Source: Neobacillus ginsengisoli
GTDB lineage: Bacteria; Bacillota; Bacilli; Bacillales_B; DSM-18226
NCBI RefSeq assembly: GCF_030813055.1
Contig: NZ_JAUSTW010000002.1
Coordinates: 124,001-188,000, forward strand
Direction: 5' to 3'
DNA: 64,000 nt
Both the position numbers and the translations under genes were made by a program. Of this stretch, positions 21,377 through 28,908 are shown one piece after another. Under the pieces are notes generated by a model. The model ran no database searches. It had not been told where the DNA came from and saw nothing but the letters and a program-made list of their open reading frames with translations. Position 1 is the stretch's first letter. Every line of letters begins with the position of its first letter.

Positions 21377-21398
21377 GGCTGACTCTTATGAGTCAGCC
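21377..21398 (-). terminator. Terminator of the histidine kinase gene
   Basis: GGCTGACTC / GAGTCAGCC, four-base loop, then CTATTTTTA on the minus strand. Confidence 0.82.
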
Positions 21399-21425
21399 TC
21401 TTCTGTACATATCATTTAAATAGCG

Positions 21426-22562
21426 TCAATCACCATTGCTTCCGGGTACAGGAAGGGTGATTGAAAATGTGGTTTTTTCGGGTGTGGAGTGACAGGATAA
21501 TTCACCTTTATGTTTCTCGATAATTTCTTTACACACAAACAAGCCGAGGCCTGTTCCAAGTTTTTTTGTGGTAAAGAAAGGCTCGAAAATAGTCTTTCGT
21601 AATTCCGCAGGTATCATCGGTCCATTGTTAGAAATGGTAATTTTAATTTGCCCGTCCTGCTCCAGCCAGCTAATTATTTCAACGGTTGGATTGGGATTTC
21701 TGTCATGGTTTAGAACGTCAATAGCATTAAAGATAATATTAATAAAGACCTGCCTTATTTCATCAGCATATCCATTTAATGTCATATCTTCAATTAATTC
21801 CTTTGTGATTTTAACTTTTCCGTCCAAAATGCTTGGATAAAGGAAATTTAATACCTCATCAATAAGCTTGTTTAGCTTAAAATAATCCTTCTCCTTCCCG
21901 ATTAACTCTTTTTTAGATAAAAGCAAGAATTGAGAAATACGGAAATTAAGCTGATCCAGTTCACTTGATATGATATCTAAATATTTCATATTTGGATAAT
22001 CAGCTTTTAGTAACTGGATAAATCCTTGAATAGAGGTGAGCGGGTTTCTAAACTCATGAATAAAACTGGAAGTCATTTGCCCAAGAAGAGTTAATCGGTC
22101 CTGATGGGTAGAGTCAATGACCATTGTCTTTTCTTCAATGATTTTATCTTTGGCTTCTGTAAAATGGGAAACAGCATAGAAAAGAAATTTATCAAAGCAA
22201 AAATTAATTTTGTTTATCGATTCTTGTAATTCCCGCCATTCAATTCCTGTTTTACTTAAATAACTGTATAAAACCGTCCTGCCAAGATTGACATTATAAA
22301 CAAAATCCGCCATGTTAATATCGGCGATTACTCTTTCTTCTGATATTTCAACCGCCAGCCTTTGTATTTTTTCTACAAGCTCTTGTTCCGTAATCCTATG
22401 CATATTAAGGATGACATTAAAAAGAGCTTCGCCGTTATCGCGGATTTTCTCTTTATAAGGGTCTCCGTTTGCAATAATAATTAAATGTTCCCATTCCACA
22501 ATTAAGCTTTCTTTATTCTTTTCAAAGAAAGCAATTAAATCTGTTTGCTTTTCCGTAAACAT
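21426..22562 (-). CDS. Soluble sensor histidine kinase (sporulation-kinase-like)
   Basis: The 378-residue protein has no membrane helix. Residues 1-135 form a helical N-terminal domain resembling the HisK_N region of Bacillus kinases. A phospho-acceptor H-box follows: SFIHEFRNPLTSIQGF with His169, close to the HEIRNPLT signature of KinA-E-type sporulation kinases. The ATPase domain has the N-box (NIIFNAIDVL), a G1-type motif and GTGLGLFV. An Spo0F partner is plausible from the H-box, but is an inference. No response regulator gene is adjacent. Start: ATG after GGGGGAAAA. Confidence 0.85.
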   Translation of the reverse strand: MFTEKQTDLIAFFEKNKESLIVEWEHLIIIANGDPYKEKIRDNGEALFNVILNMHRITEQELVEKIQRLAVEISEERVIADINMADFVYNVNLGRTVLYSYLSKTGIEWRELQESINKINFCFDKFLFYAVSHFTEAKDKIIEEKTMVIDSTHQDRLTLLGQMTSSFIHEFRNPLTSIQGFIQLLKADYPNMKYLDIISSELDQLNFRISQFLLLSKKELIGKEKDYFKLNKLIDEVLNFLYPSILDGKVKITKELIEDMTLNGYADEIRQVFINIIFNAIDVLNHDRNPNPTVEIISWLEQDGQIKITISNNGPMIPAELRKTIFEPFFTTKKLGTGLGLFVCKEIIEKHKGELSCHSTPEKTTFSITLPVPGSNGD

Positions 22563-22846
22563 GCCGTTTTCCCCCTATGTTAATAGAAAACTCCTAACCA
22601 AAATAATTCGCTGATATATGGGAAAAATCCTCTATAAAATTGCTAAAAAATTACCTTTCCATTATTTGGCGAAAATACACATCAATTGACATTCGCTCAT
22701 CTTCATTTTATCGGTTAAACCAAACCTAGTCCAAACGTTTTCTCTAATTAAATCAAATTATGAGAAAACCAAAGATTTTTCGAACTTTTGTCACAAATTT
22801 TATGTCCATAATACCTGTATTTAATGTTAAAATGATTTTATAAGAA

Positions 22847-22861
22847 AGATAATCATTCTCA
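22847..22861 (+). promoter_or_regulatory. Fur box of the feo operon
   Basis: AGATAATCATTCTCA matches the 7-1-7 Fur consensus TGATAATNATTATCA at 12 of 14 positions. It lies 27 bp before the feoA ATG. The remaining 284 bases back to the kinase gene are AT-rich promoter DNA without a gene. Confidence 0.75.
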
Positions 22862-22887
22862 ATTAATAAAAATAAAGGGTGATATAC

Positions 22888-23112
22888 ATGTTTGGTTTGT
22901 TAAAAGCAGGGGATAAGGGAAAAATTATTGACATATCTCATGTTGGTCACCTTGTTCAAAGACGTTTGCTTGATTTAGGAATTACTGAAGGATCAGAAGT
23001 TTGTGTAAAATGTGTGATGCCGTTTGGCGGCCCCATCATGATTGAATCTTGCGGTCAGTGTGTCGGAATACGCCGTAAAGAAGCTGATCAAATTGAGGTG
23101 GAGAGACTATAA
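22888..23112 (+). CDS. feoA: Ferrous iron transport protein A
   Basis: A 74-residue SH3-like protein that supports FeoB. The fold motif LVQRRLLDLGITEGSEVCV and the final GQCVGIRRKEADQIEVERL are typical. It contains several Cys. The ATG at 22888 is eight bases after AAAGGG; an in-frame GTG nine bases earlier is inside the ribosome site. The stop shares a base with the feoB ATG (TAATG). A Fur box lies immediately upstream. Confidence 0.93.
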   Translation: MFGLLKAGDKGKIIDISHVGHLVQRRLLDLGITEGSEVCVKCVMPFGGPIMIESCGQCVGIRRKEADQIEVERL

Positions 23113-25115
23113 TGGAAATCGCTCTTATTGGAAACCCTAATACTGGGAAAACTTCATTGTTTAATAATCTAACAGGCTCCTATGAGTATGTTGGTAACTG
23201 GAGCGGCGTAACCGTAGAAAAGAAGGTTGGGGTTTTTAGAAATAACATTGGCAGATTAATTGATTTGCCGGGTGTTTATACGCTAAACCCGTTATCAAAG
23301 GATGAAGGTGTCGTTACTTCCTTCTTTTTAAATGAACCGGTGGATCGATTACTAAATATATTAGACGCTTCACAGTTGGAACGTAATTTACATTTAACAC
23401 TTCAATTGCTTGAATTTGAAAAACCTGCACTTATTGGTCTAAATATGATAGATGTGGCAAATAATCGCGGGATTCATATCGACGCTCACAAGCTTTGTGA
23501 AATACTAGGAGTGCCCGTCGTTCCTGTTGTTGCTAGAAGTGGTAAGGGATGTGATAAACTGGTAGAGGTTATCTCGACAGAATCCTTGCAAACAAAACAA
23601 AAAGAACTCATTTTTTATGGGGAAGAAATGGAAGAAGCAATTACAGCGATAACCAGGGAGATTAACGGAAAAACCGAACATTCTTCAAGATGGCTTGCCC
23701 TTCAATGGTTTGAAGGAAATGAGTATGTAAAACAATACCTAACAAAAATTGCAGACCCTAAAAAATTGGAAATCATTTATTCTGATTTGGCATCAAAGTT
23801 GACCAATCGGCATGGGGGAAAGTCACTTTCAAACTTCATTTATTTAAAAAGAAAAAAAGTTATTGAAAATATTCTTACAGAGGCCATTACAAAAAAGGAT
23901 GCGATTGTTCCTTTATCAGAAAAAATAGATGGCATAGTAAGTAACCGTTATCTAGGGATGCCGATTTTTCTGCTGCTAATGTACTGTATGTTTATGTTGA
24001 CATTTGATTGGCTCGGAACTCCTTTATCAGATGCATTAGATTCATTGATAACCGGACCGATAACGGGAATAATTGAAAAAATTCTAAGTTTAGTTCATGC
24101 TTCAGGTTTCATTCATGACTTAATTATTCAAGGATTAGTGGCCGGAGTTGGCGGAGTTCTTGTGTTTGTGCCGCAGATTTTTATTTTATTCTTCTTTATA
24201 TCCTTATTAGAGGATTCCGGATACATGGCTCGCGTCGCGCTGGTAATGGATCGGATTATGGAATCGGTAGGATTAAACGGTAAAGCTTTTATTCCGATGA
24301 TGATTGGGTTTGGCTGTAACGTGCCAGGAATAATGGCTGCAAGAACAATTGAAACACCGCGTGAACGGTTACTAACCATCCTATTAACACCGTTAATGTC
24401 ATGTTCAGCCCGCTTACCTGTATACGCATTATTTGTAGGAGGTTTTTTTGCAGGTCATAAAGCATTTATTGTCCTTAGTCTTTATGTTCTCGGTATAGTT
24501 GTAGCATTAATACTGGCAAAGATTTTTTCTACCACATTATTAAAATCTGAAACATCATTATTTGTAATCGAGCTTCCGCCATATCGACTCCCTCAGTTTC
24601 AGTCGCTATGGAGAAGTACTTGGGATAAAGGGAAAGGATTTGTACGAAAAGCCGGCACATTTATTTTTGCAGGATCTGTCTTTATTTGGCTCTTATCTTA
24701 TGCAGGTCCAAATGGGTTAAAGGTGGACATGGACCATAGTTATTTAGCGGCGATCGGAAATATTCTTGCTCCAATATTAAAACCAATTGGATTTGGTACA
24801 TGGCAGGCTGCTGCTTCGTTAATTACAGGATTTTTAGCGAAGGAAGCCATTATCTCTACGATGAATATTATCTATTTTGCACCAAATGATGCTAGCTTAC
24901 AAGGGTTATTATCAAATTATTATACTCCGCTTGCTGCGTACAGCTTCATGGTTTTCATTCTGTTGTATATTCCGTGTTTGGCAACGGTAGCAACGATCTT
25001 GAAAGAAACCGGTTCTAAGAAATGGACAGCTTTTTCGATTGGTTATGCACTGACCATTGCCTATATTCTGAGTTTCGTGATTTATCAGGGTGGTAAGCTG
25101 CTCGGACTCGTATAA
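23112..25115 (+). CDS. feoB: Ferrous iron transporter B
   Basis: The 667-residue membrane GTPase imports Fe2+. The N-terminal G domain has GNPNTGKT (residues 7-14), the switch II DLPGVYTL and NMID. A helical regulatory domain follows, then the membrane region with two Gate domains and the conserved SCSARLPVY and YIPCLATVATI. Length is standard. It overlaps feoA and is followed 21 bp later by a 51-residue Cys-rich membrane protein in the same operon. Regulation by Fur is expected from the box at 22847. Confidence 0.96.
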   Translation: MEIALIGNPNTGKTSLFNNLTGSYEYVGNWSGVTVEKKVGVFRNNIGRLIDLPGVYTLNPLSKDEGVVTSFFLNEPVDRLLNILDASQLERNLHLTLQLLEFEKPALIGLNMIDVANNRGIHIDAHKLCEILGVPVVPVVARSGKGCDKLVEVISTESLQTKQKELIFYGEEMEEAITAITREINGKTEHSSRWLALQWFEGNEYVKQYLTKIADPKKLEIIYSDLASKLTNRHGGKSLSNFIYLKRKKVIENILTEAITKKDAIVPLSEKIDGIVSNRYLGMPIFLLLMYCMFMLTFDWLGTPLSDALDSLITGPITGIIEKILSLVHASGFIHDLIIQGLVAGVGGVLVFVPQIFILFFFISLLEDSGYMARVALVMDRIMESVGLNGKAFIPMMIGFGCNVPGIMAARTIETPRERLLTILLTPLMSCSARLPVYALFVGGFFAGHKAFIVLSLYVLGIVVALILAKIFSTTLLKSETSLFVIELPPYRLPQFQSLWRSTWDKGKGFVRKAGTFIFAGSVFIWLLSYAGPNGLKVDMDHSYLAAIGNILAPILKPIGFGTWQAAASLITGFLAKEAIISTMNIIYFAPNDASLQGLLSNYYTPLAAYSFMVFILLYIPCLATVATILKETGSKKWTAFSIGYALTIAYILSFVIYQGGKLLGLV

Positions 25116-25136
25116 TTCTTAAAAGAGGTGGAATCC

Positions 25137-25292
25137 ATGATTGCCAGCATTGTTATAGGCGTTGCTATTTTTGGTTACGCAGCTTGGGCCTTAGTAAAAT
25201 TTATTAATAAATCGAAAAAAGGAAAATGTGCTGCATGTGAGCTGAAAAATTCCTGTTCCAGTGAGTGCAGTATCCCTCCACAGTTAAAATAA
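25137..25292 (+). CDS. FeoB-associated Cys-rich membrane protein
   Basis: A 51-residue protein with one N-terminal membrane helix (IASIVIGVAIFGYAAWALV) and a cytosolic tail containing CAACELKNSCSSEC. Its ATG follows AGAGGTGG. Proteins of this type (FeoB_associated) occupy the feoC position in Firmicutes. The four Cys could bind iron or a cluster; this is inferred from composition. The terminator lies right after it, so feoA-feoB-this gene form one transcript. Confidence 0.82.
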   Translation: MIASIVIGVAIFGYAAWALVKFINKSKKGKCAACELKNSCSSECSIPPQLK

Positions 25293-25300
25293 ATTTAAGG

Positions 25301-25337
25301 AAACGCTGCTATCCTCTTGGGTAGCAGTGTTTATTTT
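25301..25337 (+). terminator. Terminator of the feo operon
   Basis: AAACGCTGCTATCC / GGGTAGCAGTGTTT around TCTT with a following T-rich tail. Confidence 0.85.
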
Positions 25338-25375
25338 TGATAAAGGTTTAATTACTTTAAAAAGTGGTGAAACTT

Positions 25376-25389
25376 GTGTAAAATTACAC
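25376..25389. promoter_or_regulatory. Palindromic operator candidate upstream of the XRE gene
   Basis: GTGTAAAATTACAC is a 14-bp palindrome with 6-bp arms, 28 bp before the GTG start. It lies where an autoregulated repressor would bind. Confidence 0.5.
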
Positions 25390-25416
25390 TATACGGGATT
25401 GAAGGAAGGGCTTATA

Positions 25417-25875
25417 GTGACCAGGGATGAAATTATCGTAAAAGTTTCTGAAAAGCTTCGTCTTATACGGACAGAAGCGGGTTATACTCAGGATAAAATG
25501 GCAGAAATCATTGGTGTATCAAAGAAAACTCTTGTGCAAATTGAAAAAGGGAGAGTTCTTGCCAACTGGTCTACTGCAGTATCGATATGTGCTCTTTTTA
25601 GGGAAACAGAAACCGTACAATTTTTATTTGGAAACGAACCGCTTGAAGTATTGGAAACCGTTGCCCGTGAAGGGATTGATTTCCCTAAAAGCAAAACGCT
25701 TGGCGGTCGTATTTGGTGGCGGGCTCTCTCAAAGAAAAATGGGTTTATTCTTCAGCAAAATATCCTAAGTAAACATTTTCGGATTTTAGATGAAAAGCAT
25801 TACCGAATCTTTAGTAGTTTTGATGAAAAGCTTTCGAAGGTGCGTTTTAAAGAATTGACAAAAAATGATAAATAA
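25417..25875 (+). CDS. XRE-family DNA-binding protein
   Basis: The 152-residue protein has a Cro/C1-type helix-turn-helix at about residues 9-65 (LRLIRTEAGYTQDKMAEIIG then VSKKTLVQIEKGR). The C-terminal 80 residues carry GGRIWWRAL and an amphipathic end, a region I cannot assign. The open frame extends upstream to 25327, but the GTG at 25417 follows GGAAGGG and avoids reading through the feo terminator. A perfect palindrome precedes it. It follows the feo operon but has its own promoter region, so a link to iron is not shown. Confidence 0.7.
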   Translation: MTRDEIIVKVSEKLRLIRTEAGYTQDKMAEIIGVSKKTLVQIEKGRVLANWSTAVSICALFRETETVQFLFGNEPLEVLETVAREGIDFPKSKTLGGRIWWRALSKKNGFILQQNILSKHFRILDEKHYRIFSSFDEKLSKVRFKELTKNDK

Positions 25876-25884
25876 TGAAACGGG

Positions 25885-25910
25885 AAAAGGCGGCTTACCG
25901 TCTTTTTTTT
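25885..25910 (+). terminator. Terminator of the XRE gene
   Basis: AAAAGGCGG / CCGTCTTTTTTTT around CTTA. Confidence 0.85.
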
Positions 25911-25931
25911 AAAAGATAAGAAAGTATAAAT

Positions 25932-26100
25932 TTTGACTTCGAGAATTGTCTAGCGCAAGCAGCCCAGCGACTAGTGTACTTCGCTCACCTCCTTACGATA
26001 AGTCAACACGAAAAAGCAAAAAACGCGATTCGTGTTTCCTTTATCTCATACGGTGTGCTCCAGTCCTGTCGTGCGCTAAACGGGCGTTTGCGCTTTTCCT
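25932..26100. repeat. Interspersed hairpin repeat, copy 1 (core type A)
   Basis: Begins with GAGAATTGTCTAGC and ends with TTTGCGCTTTTC. The ends are partly complementary (AGCGCAAGC / GCGTTTGCGCT). The core contains CTCACCTCCTTACGATAA, CGCGATTCGTGTTTCC and TTTATCTCATACGGTG, shared almost unchanged with copy 2 at 31131-31300. Confidence 0.8.
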
Positions 26101-26158
26101 ATGTTGTCATAAAAACCGGCTATAATTCGAAAATTATTCCAGTGACCATTAAATGAAA

Positions 26159-26328
26159 ATTTGTCTTCCGCATAAATATCCTTACTATGTTGACCAAGTA
26201 TTAGATGAGGAAATTAACCGATATGGGTTATCCCAGGATGATTTATTAACCGGTGGATACCAAATTTATACAGAACTTGATCAGTCGAAGCAGACGGCGA
26301 TGGAAAAAACGTATCAAAAGGTAAAGGA
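26159..26328 (+). pseudogene. Class A penicillin-binding protein, internal fragment
   Basis: A stretch coding HKYPYYVDQVLDEEINRYG then DDLLTGGYQIYTELDQSKQ and AMEKTYQ corresponds to the linker between the transglycosylase and transpeptidase domains of PBP1A/PbpF/PbpG-type enzymes. No catalytic domain remains and no ribosome site is present. It is flanked on the left by interspersed repeat copy 1 and on the right by a terminator, so a gene of 600-700 codons has been reduced to about 55. In B. subtilis pbpF sits near hemEHY; here that place is empty. Confidence 0.7.
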
Positions 26329-26338
26329 GATTAAGCGT

Positions 26339-26365
26339 AAGGCACGGTGCAAAACGTGTCTTTTT
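26339..26365 (+). terminator. Terminator after the PBP fragment
   Basis: AAGGCACG / CGTGTCTT with an eight-base loop then TTTCTTG; probably the surviving terminator of the decayed gene. Confidence 0.65.
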
Positions 26366-26446
26366 CTTGTAATTAATTTGTCTGAAAAAATGTAAATAAC
26401 TTTATAATCATTGTATGCTGGAAATTATAAACTAAAATTATAACAA

Positions 26447-26471
26447 TGAACGAAATTCATTTATAATCGTC
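26447..26471 (+). promoter_or_regulatory. SigY-type ECF promoter
   Basis: TGAACG (26447-26452) and CGTC (26468-26471) are 15 bp apart, the -35/-10 pattern of the autoregulated sigY promoter in B. subtilis, 54 bp before the sigY start. Confidence 0.8.
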
Positions 26472-26524
26472 TAACTTTTAAAGAGAAAAAGAGGGATGAT
26501 GGGGAAAGAGAGGGCTTTTGCCGA

Positions 26525-27082
26525 ATGGATGAGTTAATAGAAAATGCGAAGGATGGGGATCACCTTGCGTTTGCCATGTTGTTTAGAGAAAATTATCCAT
26601 TCCTTGTAAAGTATTTAATGAAAATTACAATGAATCCCGATACAGCTGAAGAGTTGGCGCAGGAAACAATGGCGAAATGTGTTCAAAAGATTCATCTTTT
26701 TAATGGTCAAAGTAAGTTCTCTACTTGGTTGATTTCGATTGCAACCAATACATACATAGACCAACAGAGAAAGAAAAAAAGAGAAAAAAATTGGCAGGGA
26801 CAAGAGGAAGTTTATCGAAAGTTAAAATGGCATTTTGAAAGTAGAAATGAAGAATGGAACGATGCGTTGGAGGCACTAGGACGATTGTCAGAGGATGTCC
26901 GTATACCAATCATACTAAAACACTATTATGGTTATTCTTACGATGAAATAGGCCGAATGATGAAATTATCTCCCGGAACTGTTAAATCAAGGGTGCACAA
27001 CGGTATAATGTCTGTCAGAAGGGAGCTGAAACAGGGTGAAGAAACAGAAGGTCATCATACTCGACAACGAACAACTAAATAA
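26525..27082 (+). CDS. sigY: ECF RNA polymerase sigma factor SigY
   Basis: The 185-residue protein has sigma region 2 (FRENYPFLVKYLMKITMN, ELAQETMAKCVQKI and FSTWLISIATNTYIDQQRK) and region 4 (ILKHYYGYSYDEIGRMMKLS then PGTVKSRVHNGI). The combination with an overlapping YxlC-like anti-sigma gene and the TGAACG...CGTC promoter identifies SigY. In B. subtilis the operon is sigY-yxlCDEFG. The start ATG lies ten bases after GAGAGGG. The last 47 bases overlap yxlC. Confidence 0.9.
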   Translation: MDELIENAKDGDHLAFAMLFRENYPFLVKYLMKITMNPDTAEELAQETMAKCVQKIHLFNGQSKFSTWLISIATNTYIDQQRKKKREKNWQGQEEVYRKLKWHFESRNEEWNDALEALGRLSEDVRIPIILKHYYGYSYDEIGRMMKLSPGTVKSRVHNGIMSVRRELKQGEETEGHHTRQRTTK

Positions 27083-27383
27083 AAGGGACTTGAATGCTAT
27101 TCACAAACTACAAGAGGGATTAAACAAGGTTGATCAATTCCCTGTCTATACTCCTGAGTTACAAAGGTTTGAACAAATGGTTTTACGAGAACAGCAAAAT
27201 ACACGGAAAAAACTCATAAAGGATTTGGTTTTATTTTTACTGATAGCATTTTTCATATTAAGCGGGATTATCCTGTCGCTTTATCAAATGCCCGTCGTTT
27301 TTATCCTCCTGCAAATTTTTTCAATTGTATTTTTAGCAATGTATACAGGAGTACGTATTATTAAGAAGGTGAACAACTTATGA
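27036..27383 (+). CDS. yxlC: Anti-sigma-Y factor YxlC-like membrane protein
   Basis: The 115-residue protein has a hydrophilic N-terminal 65 residues (LNKRDLNAIHKLQEGLNKV and FEQMVLREQQNTRKK), then two adjacent membrane helices (LVLFLLIAFFILSGIIL and FILLQIFSIVFLAMYTG). This is the layout of YxlC, which holds SigY at the membrane. The GTG start overlaps the end of sigY, and the next gene overlaps by four bases (ATGA), so the three are translationally coupled. Confidence 0.78.
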   Translation: MKKQKVIILDNEQLNKRDLNAIHKLQEGLNKVDQFPVYTPELQRFEQMVLREQQNTRKKLIKDLVLFLLIAFFILSGIILSLYQMPVVFILLQIFSIVFLAMYTGVRIIKKVNNL

Positions 27384-27577
27384 GCAAAGATATTACCTTA
27401 ACCTTGATCATCGTTGTGGTTGCAATATTGTTACTTCAAAGTATTTTTCTATTTTTAGATGCGAGAAAACGAAATTACAACTATTGGCTCTGGGGAATTA
27501 TTGGTCTTATTCAAGCACCAATGCCGGCTCTTTTTTACTTGATATTTGTTCGTAAAGTTTTTCAAAAAAAGCTTTAG
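27380..27577 (+). CDS. YxlD/YxlE-like small membrane protein
   Basis: A 65-residue protein has an N-terminal helix (LTLIIVVVAILLLQSIFLFL), a short basic turn (DARKRNYNYWLWGIIGL) and a second helix. The DARKR..WLWGIIGL pattern matches the PLDc_N-type small proteins YxlE/YxlD that modulate SigY in B. subtilis. It starts on an ATGA overlap with yxlC. The ABC transporter genes yxlF and yxlG that follow in B. subtilis are absent here. Confidence 0.7.
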   Translation: MSKDITLTLIIVVVAILLLQSIFLFLDARKRNYNYWLWGIIGLIQAPMPALFYLIFVRKVFQKKL

Positions 27578-27596
27578 AAAAGAGGGTGCATTTATC

Positions 27597-27911
27597 ATGA
27601 TGATCGTTACAACTGATTATTTACCAGGCAAGGATATTAAGAAACTATTAGGCTTGGTCAAAGGAAGCACGGTCCAATCAAAACATATTGGCAAGGATTT
27701 AATGGCGGGGTTAAAGACCATTGTAGGAGGAGAAATAAAAGAATATACCGATATGTTAAATGAGGCACGTCAAAAGGCGATTGACAGAATGAAGGATGAA
27801 GCAATTGAGCTGGGAGCTAATGCGATTATTGCAATGAGATTAGAAACATGCTCTGTTATGCAAGGAGCTTCAGAGATTATCGCCTATGGTACGGCAGTTT
27901 GGGTGGAATAA
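27597..27911 (+). CDS. YbjQ-family (UPF0145) protein
   Basis: The 104-residue protein is a complete YbjQ/heavy-metal-binding-domain-like protein: IVTTDYLPGKDIKKLLGLVK, MLNEARQKAIDRMKDEA, ELGANAIIAMRLETC and YGTAVWVE. The family forms pentamers and its role is unknown. It has replaced yxlF-yxlG as the last gene of the sigY transcript, 19 bp after the preceding gene, so it may be part of the SigY regulon here. The upstream open frame overlaps the previous gene; ATG 27597 follows AGAGGG. Confidence 0.85.
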   Translation: MMIVTTDYLPGKDIKKLLGLVKGSTVQSKHIGKDLMAGLKTIVGGEIKEYTDMLNEARQKAIDRMKDEAIELGANAIIAMRLETCSVMQGASEIIAYGTAVWVE

Positions 27912-27923
27912 TTCTGAAAGTAG

Positions 27924-27955
27924 TAAAGGGACGAACCAATGGTCTGTCCCTTTAT
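27924..27955. terminator. Bidirectional terminator between sigY operon and SDR gene
   Basis: TAAAGGGACGAACC pairs with GGTCTGTCCCTTTA around AAT; T runs on both sides. Confidence 0.82.
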
Positions 27956-28575
27956 TAATAGGATAACCCTACCCGCGATTCGATAAATTCATCGGAAAAA
28001 AGCTGTTGATAAGCGAAGTCTCCTGTATCAAATATGGAGATCGAGGATGGGTTTTCCGGGAGGAAATCCTTGCTGAATCGATAGTTTCCCATCCTTTCGC
28101 CCACAGGCAAGTAGGTTGGGCATACAATGGTCCAATCAAGACCGGAATTTTTTAATATCAAATAAGCTATTAAATGTTCTTTGGCATCACGGGTGGTTTT
28201 TCGTCTTGATTCAGATGATTGAAAACGATATAAATGCGGTTCCGATCGGGCTTGCAGAATTCCTGCTGTCCCAATAGTAATTATTCTTTTGATGCCTTGC
28301 ATTTTCATATTTCTTATTATCAATGGCATTGATTCAGAGAGTGTTGTTGTTCCATCTGTATTTAATGCACTTATTACTGCATCCGTTCCAAACATGGTAG
28401 CTGCGATATTAGATTCATTTAAAATATTACCATCGAGAATCGATAGCTTAGATTCCGATGGGTTAAGCGAACTTGAATTCCTTACAAGTGCTTTGACTGA
28501 ATGGTGTTCAGCTAAAAGATTTTCCAGGATAACGGAACCCACTCTACCTGTGGCACCAAAAAGGCAAATGTTCAC
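27955..28575 (-). CDS. NAD(P)-binding atypical SDR (NmrA/YwnB type)
   Basis: The 206-residue protein starts with a Rossmann motif (LFGATGRVGSVI) and has VKALVRN, GTDAVISAL and RIITIGTAGIL, the hallmarks of YwnB/YhfK-like reductases related to NmrA. It has the long-substrate-loop segment WTIVCPTYLPVGER but no canonical Tyr-x3-Lys. Such proteins bind NAD(P)H and serve as reductases or redox sensors. Substrate unknown. The start is a GTG after AAGGAAG. Confidence 0.8.
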   Translation of the reverse strand: MNICLFGATGRVGSVILENLLAEHHSVKALVRNSSSLNPSESKLSILDGNILNESNIAATMFGTDAVISALNTDGTTTLSESMPLIIRNMKMQGIKRIITIGTAGILQARSEPHLYRFQSSESRRKTTRDAKEHLIAYLILKNSGLDWTIVCPTYLPVGERMGNYRFSKDFLPENPSSISIFDTGDFAYQQLFSDEFIESRVGLSY

Positions 28576-28688
28576 AAAAAATTCACTTCCTTGTCACTAA
28601 AGTGTTATATCCATCTCAAGATTGAGAGCTCCTATTATGATAATTTAAAATTGTTTAAGCATCAAATAATAATTCGGGTGGGAGATAA

Positions 28689-28772
28689 GTGGCAGAGTAT
28701 TCAGTCGTTCTTACAATCGGAAGTTTTTTAATCCTTTCTTATTTTATTGGATACATGATTGCTAAAGCATAA
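28689..28772 (+). CDS. 27-residue membrane micro-protein
   Basis: A 27-codon ORF, MAEYSVVLTIGSFLILSYFI and then GYMIAKA, is one hydrophobic helix. It has GGGTGGGAG before its GTG start and a good terminator begins at its stop, so it looks like a stand-alone gene. Single-helix micro-proteins of this size are common in bacilli and often modulate membrane enzymes. No homologue is recognised. Confidence 0.6.
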   Translation: MAEYSVVLTIGSFLILSYFIGYMIAKA

Positions 28773-28802
28773 ACTGCAGACAAATGTTTGCAGTTTTTTT
28801 TT
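28772..28802 (+). terminator. Terminator after the micro-protein gene
   Basis: AACTGCAGACA / TGTTTGCAGTT (one mismatch pair) followed by ten T. Confidence 0.88.
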
Positions 28803-28908
28803 TGCAATAGATGCTTAATTCTAACTACCGCCACATAATCATTTGTTAAAAATACGGTGATTGGGAATATATATTGGAGTAAAACAAAATGAAAAGGTGG
28901 GCTAGCTA

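Noticed and set aside
25974..26156. 60-codon open frame across the interspersed repeat copy 1
   Set aside because: It lies inside a non-coding repeat, has no ribosome site, and its translation shares nothing with a protein family; the second copy of the repeat does not keep the frame.
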